Below, one piece after another: positions 15,454 to 23,411 of a DNA stretch of 64,000 bases. Origin of the DNA: an uncultured Hyphomonas sp. Its GTDB lineage: Bacteria > Pseudomonadota > Alphaproteobacteria > Caulobacterales > Hyphomonadaceae. The notes under the pieces were generated by a model, which was given only the letters and a program-made list of their open reading frames with translations, searched no databases and was not told the DNA's origin. The stretch spans positions 124,001 to 188,000 of the forward strand of contig NZ_OY787457.1 of NCBI RefSeq assembly GCF_963678875.1, given 5' to 3'. The position numbers were made by a program, and so were the translations under genes. Each line of letters opens with the position of its first letter. Within the stretch, counting starts at the first letter, position 1.

Positions 15454-16703
15454 CCGGAGACAGTGCGGCCCTTGCCGCAGCGCTGAAGCGTTTCGAAGGG
15501 CTCTATCCTGACGTCATTCACCTGTCGCTGGGACGGGTCGAAGCTGCTCTGGAAGCGCTCGGCCGGCCGCAGGATCGCTTGCCGCCTGTCATTCATGTCG
15601 CCGGTACGAACGGCAAGGGCTCCACGAGCGCCTTCATGCGCGCCATGGCCGAAGCGGCAGGCCTGAAAGTCCATGTCTTCACCAGTCCGCACCTCGTCCG
15701 CTTCAATGAGCGCATCCGGCTGGCCGGCGAGATCGTTGACGATAAACGCCTGATCGACTGGCTGGAACGGACCTATGAGGCCATCAAGGGGCATGAGATC
15801 ACGCATTTCGAGGCGACGACGGCGACGGCGCTGCTGGCCTTTTCCGAAGTGCCGGCAGACCTTTTGATCCTCGAAGTCGGCCTTGGCGGGCGCTATGACG
15901 CGACGAATGTGATCGAGGAACCGGCGCTCTGCGTCATCACGCCGGTGGACTTCGATCACAAGGCCTTCCTCGGCTCCGACATCCGCAAGATCGCGGGCGA
16001 GAAGGCGGGCATTATCCGGCCCGGACGCCCGGTGCTGAGCGCCATCCAGCGCAAGGTCTGTGATGACGTGATCACCGCCGAAGCAGCCCTGAAAGAGGCG
16101 CCGCTCTACAAGCTTAAAGCGCACTATATCGATGCCATGCCGGATCATATCGGACTTATCGGTGAGCATCAGAGGGCCAATGCGGCACTTGCGGCGATGG
16201 CGATGCAGCTGTTCGGCAATTCCACCCGTATCTCGCAGGACGCCATCTTCGAGGGGGCCCGCACCGCGACCTGGCCCGCCCGGATGCAACGCCTGAAGGA
16301 TGGCCCGCTGACGGCGCTCGTGCCGGGCAGGGAGGTCTGGCTGGACGGCGGGCACAACCCCCACGCGGCCCGCGCCATCGCCCGGCATCTGCAAAAGCAG
16401 GATGGCAAGACGGCGCTCGTCTCGGCGATGCTCGCCTCAAAGGATGCGACGGGCTTCTTCCTGCCGTTTCGCTCGCTTCGCCCGCCGGTCTTCACCGTGC
16501 CGAATGCGCCGGGTCACCGGGCGGCTGACCCGGCCGAGCTGGCAGAGGCCGCGAACACGGCAGGCCTTGATGCGATGTCTTGCGACAGCCTCGAAGCCGG
16601 GCTGAAGGCGGCCGCCGAAACCGGCGCCGACCGCATCCTGATCTGCGGCTCGCTGTACCTGGCCGGGGAAGTCCTGTCGAAGAACGGGGAAGAGCCGGTC
16701 TGA
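15450..16703 (+). CDS. folC: Folylpolyglutamate/dihydrofolate synthase
   Basis: This Mur-ligase-type enzyme adds glutamate to dihydropteroate and folates using ATP. The P-loop GTNGKGSTS is at 52-60, followed by ATTATALLAF and the substrate loop GLGGRYDATNVI; WLDGGHNPHAA is the C-terminal domain signature. The start is a TTG at 15450 that overlaps the accD stop by four bases (TTGA). No ATG in frame precedes the conserved region, so the TTG is plausible and points to coupling. Length is 417 residues. It closes the trp/acc/fol operon and is followed by a terminator. Confidence 0.93.
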   Translation: MTGDSAALAAALKRFEGLYPDVIHLSLGRVEAALEALGRPQDRLPPVIHVAGTNGKGSTSAFMRAMAEAAGLKVHVFTSPHLVRFNERIRLAGEIVDDKRLIDWLERTYEAIKGHEITHFEATTATALLAFSEVPADLLILEVGLGGRYDATNVIEEPALCVITPVDFDHKAFLGSDIRKIAGEKAGIIRPGRPVLSAIQRKVCDDVITAEAALKEAPLYKLKAHYIDAMPDHIGLIGEHQRANAALAAMAMQLFGNSTRISQDAIFEGARTATWPARMQRLKDGPLTALVPGREVWLDGGHNPHAARAIARHLQKQDGKTALVSAMLASKDATGFFLPFRSLRPPVFTVPNAPGHRAADPAELAEAANTAGLDAMSCDSLEAGLKAAAETGADRILICGSLYLAGEVLSKNGEEPV

Positions 16704-16732
16704 GGCCCTGACCTCATGAAGCGGACAAAGAA

Positions 16733-16759
16733 AAAGGGCGGCCAATCAGGCCGCCCTTT
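16733..16759. terminator. Bidirectional terminator between folC and mscL
   Basis: An 8-bp GC-rich stem (GGGCGGCC/GGCCGCCC) with loop AATCA is flanked by A5 on one side and T3 on the other. On the minus strand the T-run (TTTTTC) follows the stem, so it serves the mscL transcript best while also ending the folC transcript from the other side. Confidence 0.85.
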
Positions 16760-16836
16760 CCACTCTACGCGTACTCTACTGTCCGGGAGTATGGTTCTTG
16801 AACCTTAACAGAACCCGAACACGGTGACCGCAGGGC

Positions 16837-17250
16837 CTAGCTGGACTGTTTGGCCAGCAGGTTGCGGATCTCTTCCAGAAGCACTTCCTGGCGCGGCGGG
16901 GCCGGCGGAGGCGCGGCTTCTTCCTTTTTCTTCAGCTTGTTCATGCCCTTGATGATCATGAACATGACGAAGGCGACGATGATGAAGGAGATGATCGCCG
17001 AGATGAAAGCGCCGAGTTCGACGACCGCAGCAGGCGTGACCACTTCACCGGCATCGTCGAGCACTTCCGGCGTGATCGTGAAGGAAATGGAGGACAGGTC
17101 GATCCCGCCCATGATCGGGGCCAGCAGTGGCAGGAACACGCCCTGGATGAAGGCCGTGACGACAGTGGCGAATGCGCCGCCCATGACAAAGCCGACAGCC
17201 ATGTCGATCAGATTGCCCTTGAGCGCGAATTCCTTGAATTCCTTGAGCAT
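16837..17250 (-). CDS. mscL: Large-conductance mechanosensitive channel
   Basis: MscL opens under membrane tension to release solutes during hypo-osmotic shock; it works as a pentamer in the inner membrane. The N-terminus MLKEFKEFALKGNLIDMAVG and the first transmembrane helix (GFVMGGAFATVVTAFI) are typical, the periplasmic loop is longer than in E. coli by some Val/Glu-rich residues, and the second helix is FISAIISFIIVAFVMFMIIKG. A charged KLKKKEE cluster and a cytoplasmic helix ending in LLEEIRNLL follow. It has 137 residues and an AGGAGGGG ribosome-binding site. Confidence 0.95.
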   Translation of the reverse strand: MLKEFKEFALKGNLIDMAVGFVMGGAFATVVTAFIQGVFLPLLAPIMGGIDLSSISFTITPEVLDDAGEVVTPAAVVELGAFISAIISFIIVAFVMFMIIKGMNKLKKKEEAAPPPAPPRQEVLLEEIRNLLAKQSS

Positions 17251-17356
17251 TTCAGTGTCCCCTCCTGAGGTTCCAAGCCAGAATACCAGCGGATTTGATG
17301 CTATTATTCGGCACAGCGGTCAAGATAGCTCGTCAATTGCGGGAGCTGGGGCGGGC

Positions 17357-17656
17357 TTATCTCGCCTCGGGATCTTCGCCGCCATTGACGCGGGCGCGCA
17401 ATTCCTTGCCGGCCTTGAAGAAGGGGACGGACTTCGCCGGAACTTCCACCGGTTCGCCCGTGCGTGGGTTGCGTCCCTTGCGGGAATCGCGTTGGCGGAC
17501 TGAAAATGCGCCGAAGCCGCGCAGCTCTACACGGTCACCGCGAGCGAGCGCGGCGGCGATCTCGTCGAGGATGACATTCACGACCTTTTCCAGATCTTCC
17601 TGGCGCAGGTGGGAATATTCAGTCGCGAGTTTTGCGATCAGTTCAGACTTCAGCAT
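17357..17656 (-). CDS. ihfB: Integration host factor subunit beta
   Basis: IHF is a DNA-bending heterodimer needed for recombination, replication and promoter architecture. This 99-residue subunit has the HU/IHF fold: MLKSELIAKLATEYSHLRQ helix, EDLEKVVNVILDEIAAAL, then RVELRGFGAFSVRQRDSRKGRNPRTGE with the DNA-intercalating arm, and the C-terminal helix KAGKELRARVN. The start at 17656 matches the family; an in-frame upstream start would add 21 residues that look non-coding. The ihfB gene usually follows rpsA, as here, with 111 bases between rpsA and it. Confidence 0.92.
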   Translation of the reverse strand: MLKSELIAKLATEYSHLRQEDLEKVVNVILDEIAAALARGDRVELRGFGAFSVRQRDSRKGRNPRTGEPVEVPAKSVPFFKAGKELRARVNGGEDPEAR

Positions 17657-17767
17657 CCCTTTGATATAAAACGCATTTGCGGCGGGAGCGCTAGGCCCCC
17701 GCCGCAAAGTTTTCATCAATTTTAGAAAGCTGGTCTTGCCGGCCCTTTCAGGTCGGCCTTACCCGGC

Positions 17768-19717
17768 TCAGCCCTGGAGGGCTTCTGCCTCGGCTTTCCA
17801 GTCAGCGCTCTTGCCGGACGTACCGACTTCTTCTTCCAGCGCTGCCAGCTGATCGTCCGTCATGGAAGCGATCTGCCAGAAGTGGAAGATGCCGGCTTCA
17901 TTCAGCTTCTTCTCGAAAGCCGGGCCAACGCCTTTGATCTCTTTCAGATCGTCTGCGTCACCCTGCGGTGCGGACAGGCGGCCGCTTGCATCGGGTTTGC
18001 CGGAATCTGCCGGAGCAGCTTCCTTGGCACCGCCCGAAGAGGCCAGCGCTGCGCCGAGAATGTCGCCCAGCGAGGCGCCGGCATCTGCCGACCCGTACTG
18101 TGCAACGGCTTCTGCTTCTTCGGCGATTTCGAGTGCCTTGATCGAGAGCGACACGCGGCGCGAGCCACGATCGACCTGGACAACCTTGGCGTCGACCTTG
18201 TCACCGACAGCGAAGCGTTCCGGACGCTGATCGGCGCGGTCACGCGACAGATCGGAGCGGCGGATGAACGCCTTCATGGCCGGTTCGCCGAATTCGACTT
18301 CGATACCGCCCGAGGTGATCTCGGTGACGGTGCAGGTCACGGTCGCACCGCGCTTCACGCCGCCGGTGTTGAGCGATTCCATCGGATCGCCTGCCAGCTG
18401 CTTGATGCCCAGCGAGATACGTTCCTTGTCGACGTCGACGTCGAGCACTTTCGCCTTGACCACGTCGCCCTTGTTATAGGCTTCGATGGCCTGGTCGCCC
18501 GACTGGTCCCACGAGATGTCGTTGATGTGGACCATGCCGTCCAGATCCGGGCCGAGGCCGATGAACAGGCCGAACTCGGTGATGCCACGGACTTCGCCTT
18601 CGATCTCGGTGCCGATCGGATGCTCTGCCAGGAAGGCAGTCCACGGATTGTCCATGGTCTGCTTGAGGCCGAGCGAGATGCGGCGCTTCTCGGAATCGAC
18701 GTCCAGCACTTCCACATCGACTTCCTGAGAGGTCGACAGGATCTTGCCGGGGTGCACGTTTTTCTTGGTCCAGCTCATTTCGGAGACGTGGATCAGGCCC
18801 TCGACACCGTCTTCCAGCTCCACGAAGGCGCCGTAGTCGGTGATGTTGGTGACAACGCCCTTGAGGCGCGCGCCAACCGGGTAACGCACATCGATACCGT
18901 CCCACGGGTCGGAACCGAGTTGCTTCATGCCGAGCGAGATACGCTGGGTTTCCGGGTTGATCTTGATGATCTGGACTTCGACTTCCTGGCCAACTTCGAC
19001 CACCTGAGACGGGTGGTTGATGCGCTTGTAGGACATGTCGGTGACGTGCAGCAGGCCGTCGATGCCGCCGAGGTCAACGAACGCACCGTAATCGGTGATG
19101 TTCTTGACGATACCCTTGCGGACGTCGCCTTCAGCCATGTCGGAAACGATTTCAGCGCGCTGTTCGGCGCGGCTCTCTTCGAGGATGGCGCGGCGCGAGA
19201 CAACGATGTTGCCGCGCGAACGGTCCAGCTTGAGAACGGCGAACGGTTGCACTTCGCCCATGAGCGGGCCGACATCGCGCACCGGGCGGATGTCCACCTG
19301 GGAGCCCGGAAGGAAGGCGTTGACGCCGCCGAGGTCGACGGTGAAGCCGCCTTTGACGCGGCCGGAGATGGCGCCTTTGACCGGTTCGTTGGCGTTGAAG
19401 CTCTTTTCGAGCTTGATCCAGCGCTCTTCGCGGCGGGCCTTGTCACGGGACAGGACAGCGTCGCCAAGGGCGTTTTCGATACGGTCGAGATAGACGTCGA
19501 CGATGTCGCCGGATTTCGGCTGGTCGTCTTCCATCGAGAATTCGCGGAGCGGGATACGGCCTTCGGTCTTGAGGCCGATGTCGACGAGTACGGCGTCGTT
19601 TTCGATGCGGATCACGGTGGCCGGGACAACCTGGCCTTCCTGCATCGCGGCGGCCGCAGCCGACGATTCGAACATGGATGCGAAATCGTCGGAGGAGGGG
19701 TTCATTGAGTCAGTCAT
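17768..19717 (-). CDS. rpsA: 30S ribosomal protein S1 with C-terminal helix-hairpin domain
   Basis: S1 binds mRNA on the small subunit and helps initiation. Six S1 (OB-fold) domains can be followed, for example KGIVKNITDYGAFVDLGG and KGVVTNITDYGAFVELED in the middle. The 649-residue protein has an added tail: a low-complexity linker (ASSGGAKEAAPADSGKPDAS) and then residues 589-649, DDLKEIKGVGPAFEKKLNEA and following, a helix-hairpin-helix-like domain of the kind fused to ribosomal protein L21 in some alphaproteobacteria. The start at 19717 (MTDSMNPSS) fits the family; the upstream in-frame ATGs add 16 residues. Upstream of cmk in usual order, with a 148-base gap. Confidence 0.93.
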   Translation of the reverse strand: MTDSMNPSSDDFASMFESSAAAAAMQEGQVVPATVIRIENDAVLVDIGLKTEGRIPLREFSMEDDQPKSGDIVDVYLDRIENALGDAVLSRDKARREERWIKLEKSFNANEPVKGAISGRVKGGFTVDLGGVNAFLPGSQVDIRPVRDVGPLMGEVQPFAVLKLDRSRGNIVVSRRAILEESRAEQRAEIVSDMAEGDVRKGIVKNITDYGAFVDLGGIDGLLHVTDMSYKRINHPSQVVEVGQEVEVQIIKINPETQRISLGMKQLGSDPWDGIDVRYPVGARLKGVVTNITDYGAFVELEDGVEGLIHVSEMSWTKKNVHPGKILSTSQEVDVEVLDVDSEKRRISLGLKQTMDNPWTAFLAEHPIGTEIEGEVRGITEFGLFIGLGPDLDGMVHINDISWDQSGDQAIEAYNKGDVVKAKVLDVDVDKERISLGIKQLAGDPMESLNTGGVKRGATVTCTVTEITSGGIEVEFGEPAMKAFIRRSDLSRDRADQRPERFAVGDKVDAKVVQVDRGSRRVSLSIKALEIAEEAEAVAQYGSADAGASLGDILGAALASSGGAKEAAPADSGKPDASGRLSAPQGDADDLKEIKGVGPAFEKKLNEAGIFHFWQIASMTDDQLAALEEEVGTSGKSADWKAEAEALQG

Positions 19718-19865
19718 GTAAGGTTCCTGAGGCGGGGCGAACGGTTCAAGGCAGGCGCGCATCATTGCGGCCTGCTGGATCGACCCGAGAGCGTGGTCTC
19801 TTTAATCTTCAGTGGTGCAGCCTGTTTGGATTTGAGGCCCCCTGTATTTACAGGAGAAAGCCCCT

Positions 19866-20504
19866 TCAGGTGCGGTTTCCACGGGCGAGAGCGGCTTTCA
19901 CAGCTGCCAGCGCCTTTTCCACTGCGGCCTCTATAGTCAGGTCGGTGGTATCGATCAAGACGGCATCTGCCGCCATGGCGGCCGGGGCATCCTTACGGTT
20001 CTGGTCGCGCTGGTCGCGTTCGCGCAGCTGCTGGATCACCTGTTCGAGAGAGACGTCCTCGCCGAAGCCGAGGAGTTCGCGCCAGCGCCGATAGCCGCGC
20101 TGTTCCACATCGGCATCCACCCACAGCTTCACGTCGGCATCCGGCGCGATGACGGTGCCGATGTCGCGGCCATCGAGCAGCGCGCCGCCTTCCTGCAGGG
20201 CGAAGGCGCGTTGCAGGTCGAACAGGGCCTTGCGGACTTTTGGAAGCGCACTGACCTTCGAGGCGGCCTTGCCGGCCTCGGCTGTGCGCAATTCGGCCTC
20301 GTTGAAGCTGCCAAGGTCCAGCCCGGCAGCAAGCTCGGCAAGGCGGTCTTCATCGTCGAGGGCGATGCCCTTTTTGAGGGCTGCGACAGCGGTCGCGCGG
20401 TAGAGGCGGCCGGTATCCATGTGCGGCAGGCCATACCAGGCGGCCAGCCGCTTGGAGATGGTGCCTTTCCCTGAGGCCGTCGTGCCGTCAATCGCGATGA
20501 TCAT
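19866..20504 (-). CDS. cmk: Cytidylate kinase
   Basis: Phosphorylates CMP and dCMP with ATP in nucleotide salvage. MIIAIDGTTASGKGTISKRLA carries the P-loop (GTTASGKGT, about residues 7-15); MDTGRLYRATA follows with the substrate-binding loop, and GRDIGTVIAPDADVKLWVDA contains the CMP-binding Asp/Arg. Length is 212 residues, as usual for this family. The start ATG is obvious; no strong ribosome-binding site precedes it. It normally lies between aroA and rpsA, but here 4.4 kb of other genes separate it from aroA. Confidence 0.95.
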   Translation of the reverse strand: MIIAIDGTTASGKGTISKRLAAWYGLPHMDTGRLYRATAVAALKKGIALDDEDRLAELAAGLDLGSFNEAELRTAEAGKAASKVSALPKVRKALFDLQRAFALQEGGALLDGRDIGTVIAPDADVKLWVDADVEQRGYRRWRELLGFGEDVSLEQVIQQLRERDQRDQNRKDAPAAMAADAVLIDTTDLTIEAAVEKALAAVKAALARGNRT

Positions 20505-20620
20505 GGGCGCGGGGAGTGAGGGAAGGGGCAGGTGAAGTCAAGCGATGAGGGAGTTATTCGGCTGCGCGGCCTCCGGCCTTGCTGCTCGCGGCTGTTCCCT
20601 CGCCTGCGGCTCGGGGCCGC

Positions 20621-20700
20621 TGCGCCTTCGCGTTGCTCGTGCGATGGCTCACCACCACAAGCAACGCGCAGGCGCAGGTGCCGCGGGCTTCAGCCCGCGA
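20621..20700. repeat. Two adjacent hairpins, REP-like, between cmk and SDR gene
   Basis: The first is an imperfect 16-bp stem: CTGCGCC-tt-CGCGTTGCT at 20621-20638 pairs with AGCAACGCG-ca-GGCGCAG at 20661-20678 around a 22-base loop. The second is a perfect 8-bp stem with a 2-base loop (CGCGGGCT-tc-AGCCCGCG, 20683-20700). Both lie 18-97 bases beyond the SDR stop and no T tract follows. They may slow or end the SDR transcript before cmk or act as a repetitive extragenic element. Confidence 0.5.
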
Positions 20701-20717
20701 ACAGCACTTAGCAATCC

Positions 20718-21500
20718 CTATCTCGGCGCCATGCGGATTGCGCCGTCGAGGCGGATGCACTGGCCGTTGAAATAGGTGTTGCGGGCCAGTTCCATGGCCA
20801 GCGACGCATATTCCTCCGGCTTGCCGAGGCGTTTGGGGAAGGGGACCGAAGCGGCGAGGCTGTTCAGCACCTTGTCCGGCGCGCGCAGCATCAGCGGCGT
20901 TGCGAAAATGCCCGGCATGATCGAGTTCACGCGAATGCCTATGTCCATCAGGTCCCGCGCCATCGGCAGGACGAGGCCGTTCACGCCTGCCTTGCAGGAG
21001 CCGTAGACGACCTGGCCGATCTGGCCGTCCTGCGCCGCGACGGAGGCCGTCAGCGTGATGCAGCCGCGCTCGCCGTCTTCCAGTTCCGGCAGGGTCGCCA
21101 TGCCTTCAGCCGAGAGCGAGGCGATACGGTAGGATGCGACCAGCACGCCCTGCGCACCGAAAGCATAGTCTTCGGTCGGCAGGCGCTTGTAGCGGGCGTT
21201 TTCCTTGTCCCAGGAGAGCGTCTTGCCGCCCTTGGCAGCCATGGCGCAGTGGACGGTGATGCGTTCCTGTCCATGGGCGGCGCGCGCCTTCTCGAAGCCA
21301 GCGACGCAGGAGTCTTCATCCATGATGTTCACATTGCAGAAGATGCCGCCGATTTCCTTGGCGGTGGCTTCGCCGGCTTCTTCATTGATGTCGAAAATGG
21401 CGACCTTGGCGCCGGCTGCGGCGAGCGCGCGGGCCGTAGCCTGGCCGAGGCCCGAGGCGCCGCCGGTGACGACTGCGGCAGTATCATTGGTGATCTTCAT
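20718..21500 (-). CDS. SDR family NAD(P)-dependent oxidoreductase
   Basis: A classical short-chain dehydrogenase of 260 residues. The cofactor motif TGGASGLGQ is near the N-terminus (residues 12-20), with DINEEAGE after the second strand suggesting NAD preference. The catalytic Ser is in TASVAAQDG and the YxxxK in VVYGSCK. The usual NNAG is replaced by VHCAMAAKGG. It resembles type-2 3-hydroxyacyl-CoA dehydrogenases (HSD17B10-like). It is co-directed with the flavin reductase gene upstream, with a short 10-bp repeat between them. CAGGAGG before the start supports it. Possibly in lipid or steroid breakdown; substrate not readable. Confidence 0.85.
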   Translation of the reverse strand: MKITNDTAAVVTGGASGLGQATARALAAAGAKVAIFDINEEAGEATAKEIGGIFCNVNIMDEDSCVAGFEKARAAHGQERITVHCAMAAKGGKTLSWDKENARYKRLPTEDYAFGAQGVLVASYRIASLSAEGMATLPELEDGERGCITLTASVAAQDGQIGQVVYGSCKAGVNGLVLPMARDLMDIGIRVNSIMPGIFATPLMLRAPDKVLNSLAASVPFPKRLGKPEEYASLAMELARNTYFNGQCIRLDGAIRMAPR

Positions 21501-21518
21501 GGTGTTTCCTCCTGATTA

Positions 21519-21560
21519 TAATGGATCATGCCGGACTATGATGGACTATGCCGGATCAGG
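21519..21560 (-). repeat. Degenerate 10-bp tandem repeat (same family as 6791-6870)
   Basis: Four 10-base units, on the minus strand of the form CGGCATAGTC/CATCATAGTC/CGGCATGATC/CATTATAATC, fill the gap between the flavin reductase and SDR genes. The stop codon of the reductase gene lies inside the first unit, exactly as at 6796 for the phosphoesterase gene. Downstream the repeat merges into the SDR ribosome-binding site CAGGAGG. Confidence 0.7.
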
Positions 21561-22638
21561 CCGTGTCTTCGACAAAGCCCTTCCATGACTTCATGTAGCT
21601 GACGAACGCGTCGCCCAGCCCTTCGGCGCGAAGATGCGCTTCGGGCACGGGCAGGGCGATGGGGGTGAAGGCCGGATCGGCCTCAACCTTTTCCGGGAAG
21701 TCGTGGTGCAGGATCGCGCCGCGTCCGACGACGACGAAGTCCAGACCGGCGTCCATGGCGTCCTTGCAGGCCGCGCCCGTGGTCAGCTTGCCGGCGGCGC
21801 CGAGACGGCAATCGCCGCGCGGCAGGTCGGTGAAGCAATCGACCAGGCGCTTGCCCTTGAAAGCTTCGTCTCCCGGTTCCTTGAACGTGTCCCACAGCGA
21901 CATGTCGAGATAGTCGACCTTGCCGCCGGTCATGATTTCGCCGGCGAGGCGGCGGATCTCGCCAAGGTCCATGCCGAAGCGTTCGGGCGAGAGGCGCACG
22001 CCGAGGGAGAAGTCCTTGCCGCACTCGCTGCGTACCGCATCGATCATGTCGGTCAGGAATTTCACGCGGTTCTCGTAAGGCCCGCCCCATTCATCGTCGC
22101 GCAGGTTCACCTCGCCGCTGATGAACTGGCAGATCAGGTAGCCATGCGCGCCGTGCAGCTCGACGCCGTGGAACCCGGCTTTCTCTGCGCGTTTGGCTGC
22201 GGTGACGAAAGCGTCGAAGGCTTCCTTCACCTCGTCGCCGGTCAGGGCGCGGGCGCCGAATTCTTCGTTATCTGACGGGCAGACCGGTGCTTCGCCGATC
22301 AGCTCTGCGGGCGAGCGCATACCGGCATGGTGTAGCTGGACGACCGAATGCGTGCCGGTCTTGTTCAGCGCCTCGGCGAGGCGCGAGAGGCCCGGCAAAT
22401 GCTTGTCGTCGAAAATGCCGAGCTGGCCGGGGAAGCCCTGGCCGATGGCCTGCACATGGGCCGCACAGGTCATGGTCAGGCCGAAGCCGCCTTCGGCCCG
22501 GTATGTCAGCCAGCGGAACTCGTCATCGCTGAGCGTGCCGTCGGGATGGCTCTGCAGATTGGTCAGCGGCGCCAGCATGAAGCGGTTCTTCATGGCGGGG
22601 CCATGGGCGAGGGTCATCGGTTCGAAAAGACGTGTCAT
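21556..22638 (-). CDS. NADH:flavin oxidoreductase, Old Yellow Enzyme family
   Basis: This FMN-dependent ene-reductase has a TIM barrel of 360 residues. The start MTRLFEPMTLAHGPAMKNRFMLAPLTN begins with the FMN-binding strand; AEGGFGLTMTCAAHVQ, VQLHHAGMR, and GFHGVELHGAHGYLICQF (with catalytic His-Gly-Ala-His-Gly) follow; the C-terminal GLDFVVVGRGA is the phosphate site. It is close to the OYE class that reduces alpha,beta-unsaturated carbonyls. ATG at 22638 preferred over a GTG two codons upstream. It is co-directed with the SDR gene, with the 10-bp repeat in the 55-base gap; together they could handle an enone or acyl substrate. Confidence 0.88.
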   Translation of the reverse strand: MTRLFEPMTLAHGPAMKNRFMLAPLTNLQSHPDGTLSDDEFRWLTYRAEGGFGLTMTCAAHVQAIGQGFPGQLGIFDDKHLPGLSRLAEALNKTGTHSVVQLHHAGMRSPAELIGEAPVCPSDNEEFGARALTGDEVKEAFDAFVTAAKRAEKAGFHGVELHGAHGYLICQFISGEVNLRDDEWGGPYENRVKFLTDMIDAVRSECGKDFSLGVRLSPERFGMDLGEIRRLAGEIMTGGKVDYLDMSLWDTFKEPGDEAFKGKRLVDCFTDLPRGDCRLGAAGKLTTGAACKDAMDAGLDFVVVGRGAILHHDFPEKVEADPAFTPIALPVPEAHLRAEGLGDAFVSYMKSWKGFVEDTA

Positions 22639-22694
22639 GCCCACACTTTGGCGCGGGCAGCGGAGAGGTCAATTTATGCCGCAGGGGCAGGGGA

Positions 22695-23201
22695 TTACCG
22701 GACCGCGTTCAGCGCGGCAGCGATTGCGGCCCGGTTTTGCGGGTCGATCACCGCAAAGACGATGTCGGCATCGCGGGCTAACGGATGGCGGGCGCAGATG
22801 GTGACGGCGATGTGGGCGGCCTGTGCCGGTGGGTAGCCATAGGCGCCCGTCGAGATGGCCGGGAAGACGATGCGGCGCAGGCCGCGCTGGCTGAGTTCCG
22901 TCAGGCAATTGCGGTAGCAGTTTGCCAGAATGTCCGCCTCGCCATCCTGACCGCCATGCCAGACCGGCCCCACCGTGTGGAAGATGAGCCGCGGGGCGAG
23001 GCCAAAGCCCTCCGTCACGCGCACCTCGCCCGGCGGGCAGGGGGCGAGCGGACGGCAGGCCTCTTTCAACGCAGGCCCGGCGGCATAGTGGATTGCACCG
23101 TCCACCCCGCCGCCGCCCATCAGAGAGGAATTCGCGGCATTGACGATCACGTCCGTCTCAATGTCGAGCAGGCTACCGGAATAGAGGACAAGGCGCGGCA
23201 T
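22695..23201 (-). CDS. Macrodomain protein (O-acetyl-ADP-ribose deacetylase type)
   Basis: A single macrodomain of 168 residues that binds ADP-ribose; members remove ADP-ribose or acetyl groups from modified substrates. The signature DVIVNAANSSLMGGGGVDGAIHYAAG at about residues 17-42 is complete, including the catalytic Asn-Asn-Ala-Asn and Gly-rich loop, and GAYGYPPAQAAHIAV is the second ligand loop. It is closest to YmdB-type. There is no NAD-glycosylase partner nearby to suggest a toxin-antitoxin pair. It lies between the AraC gene and the flavin reductase gene on the same strand; the latter starts 57 bases further on. Confidence 0.9.
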   Translation of the reverse strand: MPRLVLYSGSLLDIETDVIVNAANSSLMGGGGVDGAIHYAAGPALKEACRPLAPCPPGEVRVTEGFGLAPRLIFHTVGPVWHGGQDGEADILANCYRNCLTELSQRGLRRIVFPAISTGAYGYPPAQAAHIAVTICARHPLARDADIVFAVIDPQNRAAIAAALNAVR

Positions 23202-23411
23202 CAGAGGTCACTTCGTTTCGCCGCCTGGTTCAGGCGAATGGAAGAGAGGTATCAGCGCGGGGCTGTTCTTCATAGGGAGGGCGTGGGTGTGCTGCCGAAG
23301 CGGATTCACGAACGGCGACTATTGGCCCAATCAGGACGCCTGCGATTCGCGTACCCCAAAGTTCTCTGGACAATCGGTTTCCCGCCAGTGTCTGCGACTT
23401 CGCATTTTCCT

